From Bradyrhizobium sp. CCBAU 53351 (GTDB lineage Bacteria; Pseudomonadota; Alphaproteobacteria; Rhizobiales; Xanthobacteraceae), in NCBI RefSeq assembly GCF_015291745.1, contig NZ_CP030059.1:1515501-1579500 (forward strand): 64,000 bases of DNA, read 5' to 3'. How positions within the stretch are numbered: the stretch's first letter is position 1; each line of letters starts with the position of its first letter. A program made the translations under genes and the position numbers. The notes below the pieces were generated by a model, which ran no database searches, had not been told where the DNA came from, and worked only from the letters and a program-made list of their open reading frames with translations. Shown in pieces: positions 26,000 through 35,316 of the stretch.

Positions 26000-27106
26000 A
26001 TGACCCAGCGCCTGCCATCCTCGCTCACGCCGCTCGAGATCGCGCTCGCCGCGTTGCTGAACGGGCTCGAGCCGCTTGCACCGGTGGAGTTGCCGCTGTC
26101 CGACGCGGCCGGCTGCATCGCGGCGGGCACTGCGCTATTTACCGCCCATCCGCCGCACGACATTGCCGCCGCGGACGGCTGGGCGCTCTGTGCCAATGAT
26201 CTCGTCGGCGCGTCCTCTTATTCGCCGCCGCCTCTGACGAAAGAGCCGCAATGGGTCGAGGCCGGCGAAGCGATGCCGGCAGGATGCGACTGTGTGCTCG
26301 ATGCCGACGCGGTGGAGGTATCGGGCCCGCTCGTGCAGGTGCTGGCGGAGGGCGTGCCGGGGCAGGGCGTCAGGCGCGCCGGCGGCGACATCGGAGAACA
26401 TACGGCCGTTGTGGTCGCGGGGCGCCCGGTCACCCCCGCCACTCTGTTGCTCGCGCGCGTTGCAGGTGTCGGGAAGCTGAGCGTGCGCCGACCGCGGCTG
26501 CGTCTCGTCAACGTGCCCGGTGCGACGGCGACGACGCATTTGATTGCCGAGATCGCGCGTGCCGCGGGACTGCATGTTGAGATGCATGAAGCCGGTGCGC
26601 GTGCTGCTGCATCGATCGCGGAGGCCGTCACCGATGACGCCTGCGATCTCGTCGTGACGATCGGCGGCAGCGGTGTCGGCCGCCACGACGCAGCCGTCAC
26701 GGCGCTGGCCGAGCGCGGCGAGGTGCTTGCTCATGGTCTCGCGCTTCGGCCCGGGCTCACCGCCGCGGTTGCGCGCCTCGGCAATGTTCCCGCCGTCGCC
26801 TTGCCCGGCTCGCCCGATGCAGCGCTCGCGGCCTGGCTCGCGCTCGTGCTGCCGCTCGTCGATCGCCTGTCGGCGCGACAACGGCGACGTCAGATCACCT
26901 TGCCGCTATCACGCAAGATTGCCTCCAGCGTCGGCATCGCCGAGATCGCGCTGCTGGCTGAGGAACACAAGGCGTGGAGGCCGCTTGCCGTGGGCGAATG
27001 GCCGTTTCAGGCGATGGCCGGCGCGGATGCCTGGTTGCTCATATCAGGCAATCACGAGGGATTTGCGGCAGGTGAGCCTGTCGATGCCTATCTGATGCGG
27101 GAGTGA
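26000..27106 (+). CDS. Degenerate MoeA-like protein
   Basis: A 368-residue protein from ATG 26000. It aligns along the whole MoeA fold (HPPHDIAAADGWAL, VEAGEAMPAGCDCVL, VTIGGSGVGRHDAAV, ALPGSPDAALAAW) but key MoeA motifs are changed: STGDEL is absent (RLRLVNVPGA instead) and the KPGKP loop reads LRPGLTAA. It may be a non-catalytic partner or have altered metal specificity. It sits one base before the next MoeA-PBP gene, in one operon with the TupA-like gene. Confidence 0.85.
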   Translation: MTQRLPSSLTPLEIALAALLNGLEPLAPVELPLSDAAGCIAAGTALFTAHPPHDIAAADGWALCANDLVGASSYSPPPLTKEPQWVEAGEAMPAGCDCVLDADAVEVSGPLVQVLAEGVPGQGVRRAGGDIGEHTAVVVAGRPVTPATLLLARVAGVGKLSVRRPRLRLVNVPGATATTHLIAEIARAAGLHVEMHEAGARAAASIAEAVTDDACDLVVTIGGSGVGRHDAAVTALAERGEVLAHGLALRPGLTAAVARLGNVPAVALPGSPDAALAAWLALVLPLVDRLSARQRRRQITLPLSRKIASSVGIAEIALLAEEHKAWRPLAVGEWPFQAMAGADAWLLISGNHEGFAAGEPVDAYLMRE

Positions 27107-27107
27107 T

Positions 27108-29069
27108 ATGGGTTCCGGCATGACGATGATCCCGAAGCCACCAGACCGCAGCGCGCTCGAACAGGAGCAGTTCCTCAAGATCCTCTCGCGCGAGGAGGCG
27201 CTGGCGCGCTTCGAGGCGGCGCTGTTCCCGCGCGCGCTGCCGTGCGAAACGCGCAAGCTTGGTGCTGCGCTTGGCGCGGCGCTCGCCGAAGACGTCACGG
27301 CGCCGATCGATGTTCCCCCGTTCGACCGTTCCAATGTCGACGGCTTTGCCGTGCGTTCGGGGGATCTCGTTGCGGCCGGCGAAGGCAAGCCGGTGCGTCT
27401 TGGGCTGAACGGCGAAACCATCCACTGCGGCACCGCGCCGGCGCTGCAAGTGGCGGCTGGAACCGCAACGGCGATTGCCACCGGCGGCCCGCTGCCGCGT
27501 GGCGCCGATGCCGTCGTCATGGTCGAGCACACCCAGCCGGCGGGGGCGGATGCCATCGAGGTTCGTCGCGCCACGTCTCCCGGGCAATTCGTCTCCTATG
27601 CCGGATCCGACATCGCGCGCGGCGAGGCGCTGCTGCGTGCCGGCACCGTCATCGGCTCGCGCGAGATCGGCATGCTGGCCGCGTGCGGCATCGCCGAGGT
27701 GAAGGTCGCGCGCAAGCCACGTGTGGCCGTGATCTCGACCGGCGATGAATTGGTGCAGCCGGGCCAGAGGCTCGCGCCTGCCGGGATCTACGACACCAAC
27801 GGCGCCATCGTCGCGGCCGCGATCGACGAGAACGGCGGCGAGGCGATCTTCCTGGGCGCGATTCCCGACGATGAAGCCAAGCTCGAAGCTGCCATGCGTG
27901 CCGCGCTCGCCGATGCCGACATGCTGGTGCTGTCAGGCGGCACGTCCAAAGGCGCGGGCGACCTGTCCCATCGCATCATCGGCCGGCTCGGCGCGCCCGG
28001 CATCATCGCGCATGGCGTTGCGCTCAAGCCCGGCAAGCCGCTGTGTCTTGCGGTGTGCGACGGCAAGCCGGTGGTGATCCTGCCGGGCTTTCCGACCTCG
28101 GCGATGTTCACCTTCCACGACATGATCGTGCCGGTGCTGCGCAAGCTGGCCGGCCTGCCGCCGCGCGCCGATGCCAGGGTCAACGCGACCGTGCCGGTGC
28201 GCATTGCGTCCGAGCTCGGTCGCACCGAATTCGTCATGGTCTCGCTGGTCGAGGGCAGGGATGGCCTGATCGCCTATCCCTCCGGCAAGGGGTCTGGCGC
28301 GATTACGTCCTTCGCGCAGGCCGATGGTTTCCTGCGCATCGATGCGCTCGCCGACCAGATGCCGGCCGGGACCGAAGCCGAGGTGACGCTGTTCACACCT
28401 CATGTGCGGGTCCCCGATGTCGTCATCGTCGGCAGCCATTGCACAGGTCTGGATCTCGTCACGGCGCAGCTTGCGCATGCCGGCCTCGCCGTGCGCTCGA
28501 TCGCGGTCGGCAGCCTCGGTGGGCTTGCCGCGGCGAAGCGCGGCGAATGCGATCTCGCGCCGATCCATCTGTTCGACGACAAGAGCGAGACCTACAATTC
28601 GCCCTATCTCGTCGAGGGGCTCGAACTCGTGCCCGGCTGGCGGCGGATGCAGGGCATCGTCTTCCGCAAAGGCGACAGGCGTTTCGACGGCCTCGATGCG
28701 AAGCAGGCCGTCGCTGCCGCGCTCGCTGATTCCGCCTGCATCATGGTCAACCGCAATCAGGGTGCCGGCACGCGCATCCTGATCGACCGGCTGCTCGGCG
28801 GGGCGCGGCCGGAAGGCTATTGGAACCAGCCGCGGTCGCACAACGCAGTCGCGGCGGCCGTCGCGCAGCACCGCGCCGACTGGGGCATGACCATTGCGCC
28901 GGTCGCCCACGCGGTCGGCCTCGGTTTCATTCCGTTCGCGGAAGAGCATTATGATTTTGCGCTGGTGACGGCGCGCAAACAGCGTCCGGCCGTGCAGGCT
29001 TTTCTCGATGCCCTTGGTTCGGACGAGGCGCGCACAGCGCTGGAGCGGGCTGGATTTCGACCTGCTTAG
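27108..29069 (+). CDS. Molybdopterin molybdenumtransferase (MoeA) fused to PBP-like domain
   Basis: A 653-residue protein. Residues 1 to about 430 are a complete MoeA: PPFDRSNVDGFAV, ATGGPLPRGADAVVM, VISTGDELVQPGQ, LSGGTSKGAGDLSHRI, LKPGKPLCL and LPGFPTSAMF. Residues about 430-653 form a PBP-like domain (VVIVGSHCTGLDLVTAQLA, GECDLAPIHLFDD, NRNQGAGTRILIDRLL). MoeA inserts molybdate or tungstate into adenylylated molybdopterin; the fused domain may present or sense the oxyanion. The same domain type is in the HTH regulator at 23953. Confidence 0.92.
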   Translation: MGSGMTMIPKPPDRSALEQEQFLKILSREEALARFEAALFPRALPCETRKLGAALGAALAEDVTAPIDVPPFDRSNVDGFAVRSGDLVAAGEGKPVRLGLNGETIHCGTAPALQVAAGTATAIATGGPLPRGADAVVMVEHTQPAGADAIEVRRATSPGQFVSYAGSDIARGEALLRAGTVIGSREIGMLAACGIAEVKVARKPRVAVISTGDELVQPGQRLAPAGIYDTNGAIVAAAIDENGGEAIFLGAIPDDEAKLEAAMRAALADADMLVLSGGTSKGAGDLSHRIIGRLGAPGIIAHGVALKPGKPLCLAVCDGKPVVILPGFPTSAMFTFHDMIVPVLRKLAGLPPRADARVNATVPVRIASELGRTEFVMVSLVEGRDGLIAYPSGKGSGAITSFAQADGFLRIDALADQMPAGTEAEVTLFTPHVRVPDVVIVGSHCTGLDLVTAQLAHAGLAVRSIAVGSLGGLAAAKRGECDLAPIHLFDDKSETYNSPYLVEGLELVPGWRRMQGIVFRKGDRRFDGLDAKQAVAAALADSACIMVNRNQGAGTRILIDRLLGGARPEGYWNQPRSHNAVAAAVAQHRADWGMTIAPVAHAVGLGFIPFAEEHYDFALVTARKQRPAVQAFLDALGSDEARTALERAGFRPA

Positions 29070-29110
29070 AATGTCCTCGCGCCGTTCGAGCGCGCGCACC
29101 GGGCTTTCCG

Positions 29111-29341
29111 CTACGATACCGGGTCAGTGCCGATGGCGGCTTGATCGACCTGCTCGCGCCTGCGCTGCCGCTCTTCGGCTTCCGCCAGCGCGCGCTGTGC
29201 GGCGGGTGGCAACGGCTTTGGATCCTGCGGGACCTCGACGGTGTCAGGCTTGCTCAGCTGCTTCGTGCGATCGATCACGTCCGAGACATCGAACGCGACG
29301 TCGACGACATCGAAAATGATGTCCAAGAGAGAGTCGGCCAT
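29111..29341 (-). CDS. Small hypothetical protein
   Basis: A 76-residue protein, ATG 29341, starting MADSLLDIIFDVVDVAFDVS and continuing into a charged helical tail (ALAEAEERQRRREQVDQ). The hydrophobic/acidic N-terminus could be amphipathic. It points toward the MoeA-PBP gene. No recognised family. Confidence 0.55.
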   Translation of the reverse strand: MADSLLDIIFDVVDVAFDVSDVIDRTKQLSKPDTVEVPQDPKPLPPAAQRALAEAEERQRRREQVDQAAIGTDPVS

Positions 29342-29413
29342 GGCTCATCCGGGGCAGCGTCCCAATATTGGTCGCTGCCTTCCTTGGTCCGGTTCACCGG
29401 CCAGGAGAGACCC

Positions 29414-30070
29414 TCAGGCCGCGTCGTCCAGCGCGGCCAACCGCTCGGCTTCGGCGATGTCCTCGACCGTGTTGGCGTTGAAGAACGGATCGAGCGGCTC
29501 GGCCGGCCACGTCACGGTCGCGAGTGGATAGCGTGCGGTCCAGCGGTCGATCTTGCGGAGGTCTTCGACGACCAGCGCGTGACGCAGCTCGCCGCGCAAG
29601 GCGACCCGCCACAGGCCGATCACGGGATGCGACTGCTCGCCGGATGCGGCGACCGCGAGCTGCGCGTTCTGGCGTTCGCGTGCGTCATGCAGCCGGGCCA
29701 CCAGATCGCGCGGCAGGAACGGGCAATCGCCGGCGGCGCTGAGCACCCAGTCGACGTCCGGCCGGTTCGCCGCGGTCCAATCGAGCGCGGCCAAAATGCC
29801 GGCGAGCGGGCCGGGAAAGCCGGGCACGTCGTCGGGGACGACCTGCAGGCCGAAGGAAGCGAAGCGCGCGGGCTCTCCGTTGGCATTCAGGATCAGTCCG
29901 GTGCATTGAGGTTTCAGGCGCGCGATCACGCGCTCCAAAATGGTGCGGCCGCCGATGGTGCGCATCGGCTTGTCGCCGCCACCCATGCGCCGCGCGAGGC
30001 CGCCGGCGAGCAGCACGCCAAGAGTTGGCGGAATAGTCGTGGCTGGAAATTCAGTCGTCACCACCTTCAC
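29414..30070 (-). CDS. mobA: Molybdenum cofactor guanylyltransferase MobA
   Basis: A 218-residue protein. The signature [19 protein letters not shown] at about residues 18-36 is diagnostic of MobA, as are [11 protein letters not shown] and AGDCPFLP. It transfers GMP from GTP to molybdopterin to make the MGD form used by DMSO-reductase-family enzymes such as the formate dehydrogenase at 37 kb. The start is a GTG at 30070, overlapping the end of fdhD by 20 bases; GTG 30064 is an alternative. It forms an operon with fdhD. Confidence 0.95.
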   Translation of the reverse strand: MKVVTTEFPATTIPPTLGVLLAGGLARRMGGGDKPMRTIGGRTILERVIARLKPQCTGLILNANGEPARFASFGLQVVPDDVPGFPGPLAGILAALDWTAANRPDVDWVLSAAGDCPFLPRDLVARLHDARERQNAQLAVAASGEQSHPVIGLWRVALRGELRHALVVEDLRKIDRWTARYPLATVTWPAEPLDPFFNANTVEDIAEAERLAALDDAA

Positions 30071-30941
30071 CCTTGCGCTTGTGCTTGGCCGATTCCTCCT
30101 CGACGTAAGCGAGGTCCTGGTCGTAGACGATGCGCTCTTCGCCCGCGAGGACGATGAAGCGCTTGCCGCGGGTGCGGCCGACCAGCGTCAGCCCGACCTG
30201 ACGCGCGAGATCGACGCCCCAGGCGGTGAAGCCGGAGCGCGACACCAGGATCGGAATGCCCATGCGAACCGTCTTGATCACCATCTCCGAGGTGAGGCGC
30301 CCCGTGGTGTAGAGGATCTTGTCGGAAGCATCGACGCGGTGGCGATACATCCAGCCCGCGATCTTGTCGACGGCGTTGTGACGCCCGACGTCCTCGGTGT
30401 AGCAGAGCGGAGTGCCCTCCTTGCACAGCACGCAGCCGTGGATCGCGCCGGCCTCGAGATAGAGCGAGGGCATGGTGTTGATGGTCTGCGTCATCTGGTA
30501 CAGCCAGGATGTGCGCAGCTCCGCCTTCGGCAGCGCGACGCTCTCGACTGCCTCCAGCAGGTCGCCGAAAGCCGTGCCCTGCGCGCAGCCCGAAGTCTGC
30601 GTGCGCTTCTTCAGCTTGGCTTCGAAATTGGTGTGATGCTCGGTGCGCACCACGACCACTTGGAGATCGTCGTCGTATTCGACCTCGGTGACGGCGTCAT
30701 TATATTTCAGCATGTTCTGGTTCAGCAGATAGCCGAGCGCCAGATATTCGGGGTAGTCGCCGATCGTCATCATGGTGACGATCTCCTGGGAATTCAAATA
30801 GAGCGTCAGCGGCCGCTCCATCGGCACCTTGATCTCGACCCTGGCGCCGGTCTGGTCGGTCCCGGTCACGCTCTGGGTCAGGCGCGGGTCGTCCGGGTCA
30901 GGGATGATCAGGGGCACCGGGGCTTTGTCCATTTGCATCAT
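30051..30941 (-). CDS. fdhD: FdhD sulfurtransferase for formate dehydrogenase
   Basis: A 296-residue protein; ATG 30941, 30938 and 30932 are all possible starts, and the much longer open frame upstream is not coding. FdhD passes sulfur from IscS to bis-MGD before insertion into formate dehydrogenase. Seen: [21 protein letters not shown], the sulfur-accepting loop [13 protein letters not shown], and [15 protein letters not shown]. The loop keeps the first Cys of the CxxC seen in E. coli FdhD but has Gly at the second. A separate CVLC pair occurs before the EDVGRHN motif. It is co-transcribed with mobA. Confidence 0.95.
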   Translation of the reverse strand: MMQMDKAPVPLIIPDPDDPRLTQSVTGTDQTGARVEIKVPMERPLTLYLNSQEIVTMMTIGDYPEYLALGYLLNQNMLKYNDAVTEVEYDDDLQVVVVRTEHHTNFEAKLKKRTQTSGCAQGTAFGDLLEAVESVALPKAELRTSWLYQMTQTINTMPSLYLEAGAIHGCVLCKEGTPLCYTEDVGRHNAVDKIAGWMYRHRVDASDKILYTTGRLTSEMVIKTVRMGIPILVSRSGFTAWGVDLARQVGLTLVGRTRGKRFIVLAGEERIVYDQDLAYVEEESAKHKRKGEGGDD

Positions 30942-31015
30942 GGCGGCGAGGTTAGCATGACATTCGGGCCAAGCCGATATAAGCATGGCGGCGAAAGAGC
31001 GAAATGCTGCCTCGG

Positions 31016-31096
31016 CGTCATTGCGAGCGCAGCGAAGCAATCCAGAAATACATCCGCGGAGATGGTCTGGATTACTTCGCCGCACTCGCAATGACG
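31016..31096. repeat. Dispersed palindromic repeat, copy 1
   Basis: An imperfect inverted repeat running from CGTCATTGCGAG... to ...CTCGCAATGACG, with inner arms AGCAATCCAGA and TCTGGATTACT flanking a CCGCGG core. It sits between divergent fdhD and mobB. A second copy of the same family is at 40407-40491. Confidence 0.85.
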
Positions 31097-31149
31097 GGGT
31101 GGAGCCGGAGGTTCCGTCAGCGGTCGTTGGTTGCGAAAAGAGAGCTGGA

Positions 31150-31677
31150 ATGAAAGTCATCGGCCTTGCAGGCTGGAGCGGTGCGGGCAAGACCACGCTG
31201 TTGGCGCGGCTGATCCCGCATTTCAACGCGCAAGGCCTGCGCGTCTCGGTGATCAAGCATGCGCACCACCAGTTCGACGTCGACGTGCCCGGCAAGGATT
31301 CCTGGCGCCATCGCGAGGCCGGCGCCTCCGAGGTGCTGGTGGCGTCGTCGAACCGCTGGGCCCTGATGCACGAATTGCGCGGGGCGGCGGAGCCGCGGCT
31401 GCCGGAACTGTTGGGCAAGCTGTCCGCGGTCGATCTCGTCGTGGTCGAGGGTTTCAAGCGCGAGCCGCATCGCAAGATCGAGGTGCATCGCGCGGCGAAC
31501 GGCAAACCGCTGCTGTTTCCCGACGATCCCGGCATTGCCGGCATCGCGGCCGACACCGCCATTGACACCCGGCTGCCGACTGTCCATCTCGACGACATCG
31601 AGGCGGCCGCGGCGTTGCTGCTGCGCGCGGCGATGCCGGTCGAGGAAGCGGTTGCGAAGAGCGCCGCGATACGCTGA
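31150..31677 (+). CDS. mobB: MobB, molybdopterin-guanine dinucleotide biosynthesis adaptor
   Basis: A 175-residue protein from ATG 31150 with GAGCTGGA upstream. P-loop GWSGAGKTTLLARLI at about residues 8-22, KHAHHQFDVDVPGKDSWRH and VVVEGFKREPHRKIEV are typical MobB features. MobB binds GTP and assists MobA in forming MGD. It starts an operon with moeA and the TusA-like gene and is divergent from fdhD. Confidence 0.95.
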   Translation: MKVIGLAGWSGAGKTTLLARLIPHFNAQGLRVSVIKHAHHQFDVDVPGKDSWRHREAGASEVLVASSNRWALMHELRGAAEPRLPELLGKLSAVDLVVVEGFKREPHRKIEVHRAANGKPLLFPDDPGIAGIAADTAIDTRLPTVHLDDIEAAAALLLRAAMPVEEAVAKSAAIR

Positions 31678-31686
31678 CGAGGCACC

Positions 31687-32943
31687 ATGGCGCAACTCTC
31701 GGACGATTGCTTTGCCTTCGGCGGCCCGATGATGTCGGTCGACGAGGCCGTTGGTCTCATCACGACGCGCGTCAACGCGATCGCCGATCTGGAGACGGTG
31801 TCTCTCGTCGATGCAGACGGTCGCGTGCTGGCGCGCGATGTCGCGGCGCCGCTGCCGCTGCCGCCCTTCACCAACTCGGCCGTCGACGGCTATGCCGTGC
31901 GCAATGCCGATGTTCCCGATCGCGCCGAGCAAGCGCTCCCGCTTGACGGTCGCATCCCGGCCGGCGGGCTCGCGCAGGCACCGATCAAGCCCGGCCACAC
32001 CGCGCGCATCTTCACGGGCGCGCCGATGCCGCCGGAGGCCGAAACCGTCTTCATGCAGGAGGACGTCCGCATCGACGATTCCGGTCGGATCGTGCTGCCG
32101 CCGGGGCTGAAGCCGGGCGCGAATGTGCGCCCCGCCGGCGAGGACATCCCTCAGGGACAGATCGCGCTGCACGCCGGCCAGCGCCTGCGGCCGCAGCATG
32201 TTGCTCTCGCCGCCGCGTTCGGCCTCACAAGACTGGACGTCGTCCGGCGCATCCGTGTCGCCGTGTTCTCGACCGGTGACGAGCTGGCGTCCCCCGGCGA
32301 GACACGCGCCGCCGCGCAGCTGTTCGATTCCAACCGCTTCATGCTGATGGCGATGCTGCGCCGTCTCGGCTGCGAGGTCAGCGATCTCGGCATTCTCCGC
32401 GACGAGCGGACTTCGCTCGCGAACGGCTTGAAGCAGGTTGCAGGGCGCCACGATCTGGTCCTCACCACCGGCGGCGTCTCGACCGGCGAGGAGGACCACG
32501 TCAAGGCCGCGGTCGAGAGCATCGGCTCGCTGGTGCTGTGGCGGATGGCGATCAAGCCCGGCCGGCCGGTGGCGATGGGCATCATCGACGGCACGCCGCT
32601 GATCGGACTGCCCGGCAATCCCGTCGCGAGCTTCGTGACGTTCGTCCACGTGGTGCGGCCGACGGTGCTGGCGCTGGCGGGCGGCCTGCCGGAGCCGTTG
32701 ACACCGATCCCGTTGCGCGCGGCGTTTACCTACAAGAAGAAGGCAGGTCGGCGCGAATACGTTCGTGTATCCCTGCGGCGTGCGCAGGACGGCCGGCTCG
32801 AGGCCATCAAGTTTCCACGCGAAGGGGCGGGGCTGCTGTCCTCGCTGGTCGAGACTGATGGCCTGGTCGAGCTCGGTGAGAGCGTCACGGGCGTTGAGCC
32901 GGGGCACAGCGTAGGTTTCTTGTCCTATGCCGATCTGCTCTGA
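31687..32943 (+). CDS. moeA: Molybdopterin molybdenumtransferase MoeA (canonical)
   Basis: A 418-residue, standard-length MoeA with all motifs: PPFTNSAVDGYAVR, IFTGAPMPPEAETVFMQE, VFSTGDELASPGE, TTGGVSTGEEDHVKAAVE, IKPGRPVAMG and GLPGNPVASFVTF. It catalyses metal insertion into adenylylated molybdopterin. It lies 9 bases after mobB. This is the third MoeA-type gene in 7 kb and, given its intact motifs, the most likely housekeeping copy. Confidence 0.95.
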   Translation: MAQLSDDCFAFGGPMMSVDEAVGLITTRVNAIADLETVSLVDADGRVLARDVAAPLPLPPFTNSAVDGYAVRNADVPDRAEQALPLDGRIPAGGLAQAPIKPGHTARIFTGAPMPPEAETVFMQEDVRIDDSGRIVLPPGLKPGANVRPAGEDIPQGQIALHAGQRLRPQHVALAAAFGLTRLDVVRRIRVAVFSTGDELASPGETRAAAQLFDSNRFMLMAMLRRLGCEVSDLGILRDERTSLANGLKQVAGRHDLVLTTGGVSTGEEDHVKAAVESIGSLVLWRMAIKPGRPVAMGIIDGTPLIGLPGNPVASFVTFVHVVRPTVLALAGGLPEPLTPIPLRAAFTYKKKAGRREYVRVSLRRAQDGRLEAIKFPREGAGLLSSLVETDGLVELGESVTGVEPGHSVGFLSYADLL

Positions 32944-32987
32944 GCGGCTGCGTTGACGTCGTTGCCTCACCTCGCCATGTTGCGCCC

Positions 32988-33251
32988 ATGACCAGAACGA
33001 CGCTCGACCTCACCGGACTGAAATGCCCGCTGCCTGCGCTGAAGACGCGCAAGGCGCTCAAGCCGTTGCAACCGGGCGATCAGCTCGAGGTTCACTGCAC
33101 CGATCCCTTGTCGGTGATTGACATTCCGAACCTGATTCGCGAGACCGGCGACACGGTGGAGATCACCGAGCGCAACGACGCGCGCATCGTGTTCTTGATA
33201 GAAAAAGCAAATGGCTCGATAGGTGGCGCCAATGGTGCACCGCATTCGTGA
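32988..33251 (+). CDS. TusA/SirA-like sulfur carrier protein
   Basis: An 87-residue protein from ATG 32988. It begins TRTTLDLTGLKCPLPALKTR, the TusA-family CPxP motif whose Cys carries persulfide sulfur, and continues with the compact alpha/beta fold (DQLEVHCTDPLSVIDIPNL). Located after mobB-moeA and near fdhD, it may feed sulfur to molybdenum-cofactor maturation rather than to tRNA thiolation; that is inference from context. Confidence 0.9.
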   Translation: MTRTTLDLTGLKCPLPALKTRKALKPLQPGDQLEVHCTDPLSVIDIPNLIRETGDTVEITERNDARIVFLIEKANGSIGGANGAPHS

Positions 33252-33567
33252 GCGTTACCTCACTGATACCGACCTTTTGTCTATCGACATCGATCATGGC
33301 TTCTGCCCAAATTGACTTTCTCCGTGCAGGCGCGGAGGTTGAGTCTTGTCTGCGATACGCGGATCAACGGGCCGCTCACGAAGCCTGCACGTCGTATCGG
33401 GCATAGCGCCCCGCGCGAGGGGTTTAACACTAAGGATGCGCGTGACGATCCTGGCGCGCGTCGGATGATGGTGCGGGGCAGCAGGGGCAATTGTCTGCAC
33501 CGCAGCGAGCTGAGGAACAGGATAGTAGCGGCAGGCTGCTCAGAAGGGTGGCTGAGGGGAGGAATGC
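33252..33567. other. Intergenic region upstream of the oxalate/formate carrier
   Basis: No gene was supported. Its length and position suggest the promoter of the MFS gene; I saw no strong dyad, repeat or terminator. Confidence 0.35.
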
Positions 33568-35223
33568 ATGACTGCAATCGAAGGCGCTGGGACACTTTCA
33601 GGTGCTGGCGCGGGTTTTCTTGATCGCGAGCGGACCATCGCGACCGCCGGCTTCAATCGCTGGCTGGTGCCGCCGGCGGCGCTGTGCATCCATCTCTGCA
33701 TCGGCATGGCCTACGGCTTCTCGGTGTTCTGGCTGCCGCTGTCGCGCGCGATCGGTTTGACTGCGCCGAAGGCCTGTCCGGACATGTCGCTGTGGCAGGA
33801 ACTGTTCACGACCAGCTGCGACTGGAAGGTCGCCAGCATGGGATGGATGTACACCCTGTTCTTCGTGCTGCTCGGTATCGCGGCTGCGGTCTGGGGCGGC
33901 TGGCTGGAGCGCGTCGGGCCGCGCAAGGCGGGCTTCGTCTCGGCGCTCTGCTGGTGCGGCGGTCTCTTCCTCGGTGCGATCGGCGTCTACACCCATCAGC
34001 TTTGGCTGTTGTGGCTGGGTTCGGGCGTGATCGGCGGTATCGGTCTCGGCCTCGGCTACATCTCCCCGGTGTCGACGCTCGTCAAATGGTTCCCCGATCG
34101 TCGCGGCATGGCGACCGGCATGGCGATCATGGGCTTCGGCGGTGGCGCCATGATCGGCGCGCCGCTGGCGAACCTGCTGATGAACTACTTCAAGAGCCCG
34201 ACCTCGGTCGGCGTCTGGGAAACCTTCGTCGCGATGGGCGTCATCTACTTCGTGTTCATGATGATCGGCGCGTTCCGCTATCGCCTGCCGCCGCCCGGCT
34301 GGCAGCCCGAGGGCTGGACCCCGCCGGTCAAGGCCAACGCGATGATTTCGAAGAACAACGTCCATCTCAACGACGCGCACAAGACGCCGCAGTTCTGGCT
34401 GATCTGGTGGGTGCTCTGCCTGAACGTCTCGGCGGGTATCGGCGTGATCGGTATGGCCTCGCCGATGCTGCAGGAGATCTTCGCGGGCAAGCTGATCGGC
34501 CTGCCTGATGTCGGCTTCAACGCGCTCGATGCCGGACAGAAGGCGCAGATCGCCGCGATCGCCGCGGGCTTCGCTGGATTGCTGTCGCTGTTCAACATCG
34601 GCGGCCGCTTCTTCTGGGCTTCGTTGTCGGACAAGATCGGACGGAAGAACACCTACTACACGTTCTTCATCCTCGGCATCGCGCTCTACGCGCTGGCGCC
34701 GACCTTCGCGGCGATGGGCTCGAAGCTGCTGTTCGTGCTCGGCTTCGGCATCATCCTGTCGATGTATGGCGGCGGCTTCGCCACCGTGCCGGCCTATCTC
34801 GCCGACATGTTCGGTACCCAGTTCGTCGGCGCCATCCACGGGCGGCTGCTGACGGCGTGGTCGACGGCGGGCATCATCGGCCCCGTCGTGGTGAACTACA
34901 TCCGCGAGTTCCAGCTCGCGGCCGGCGTGCCGCGCGACCAGCTCTACAACACCACCATGTACATCCTCTGCGCGATGCTGATCGCGGGCCTGATCTGCAA
35001 CTACCTGATCAAGCCGGTCGATTCGAAGTGGCACATGAAGGAGGCCGATGTCGCCAAGCTGCAGGCGGCGAGCGCCAGCGCTGCAGCCGCGGGGCCGCAC
35101 GGCTCTTACGGTATCGGCTTTGGCGGCCTCGACGCAAAGGCGGCGATGTTCTGGGCCTTCGTCGGCATTCCCCTGGCTTGGGGAGTCTGGAAGACGCTGG
35201 AGAGCGCGGTCAAGATTTTCTGA
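33568..35223 (+). CDS. OFA-family MFS transporter (oxalate/formate antiporter-like)
   Basis: A 551-residue inner-membrane protein from ATG 33568 behind GGGGAGG. About 12 hydrophobic helices; family-type segments include LGLGYISPVSTLVKWFPDRRG, the loop WASLSDKIGRKNTYY and FATVPAYLADMFGTQFVG. OFA carriers exchange oxalate for formate or move related monocarboxylates. The location between cofactor genes and formate dehydrogenase fits formate or oxalate handling. The C-terminus is extended after the last core helices (AASASAAAAGPHG, then another hydrophobic segment). No oxalyl-CoA decarboxylase genes are in the window. Confidence 0.9.
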   Translation: MTAIEGAGTLSGAGAGFLDRERTIATAGFNRWLVPPAALCIHLCIGMAYGFSVFWLPLSRAIGLTAPKACPDMSLWQELFTTSCDWKVASMGWMYTLFFVLLGIAAAVWGGWLERVGPRKAGFVSALCWCGGLFLGAIGVYTHQLWLLWLGSGVIGGIGLGLGYISPVSTLVKWFPDRRGMATGMAIMGFGGGAMIGAPLANLLMNYFKSPTSVGVWETFVAMGVIYFVFMMIGAFRYRLPPPGWQPEGWTPPVKANAMISKNNVHLNDAHKTPQFWLIWWVLCLNVSAGIGVIGMASPMLQEIFAGKLIGLPDVGFNALDAGQKAQIAAIAAGFAGLLSLFNIGGRFFWASLSDKIGRKNTYYTFFILGIALYALAPTFAAMGSKLLFVLGFGIILSMYGGGFATVPAYLADMFGTQFVGAIHGRLLTAWSTAGIIGPVVVNYIREFQLAAGVPRDQLYNTTMYILCAMLIAGLICNYLIKPVDSKWHMKEADVAKLQAASASAAAAGPHGSYGIGFGGLDAKAAMFWAFVGIPLAWGVWKTLESAVKIF

Positions 35224-35316
35224 TCGCAGTCGACACGGTCGCGGGATGCCGATGGTCGGCGTCCCGCGACATTCGTCTTTCAAGAATCATCGAGAATGGG
35301 ACCTAGGGGGATTTTC

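Noticed and set aside
30942..31874. Extension of the fdhD frame to 607 codons
   Set aside because: It crosses the palindromic repeat and lies opposite mobB and moeA; FdhD proteins are about 260-300 residues.
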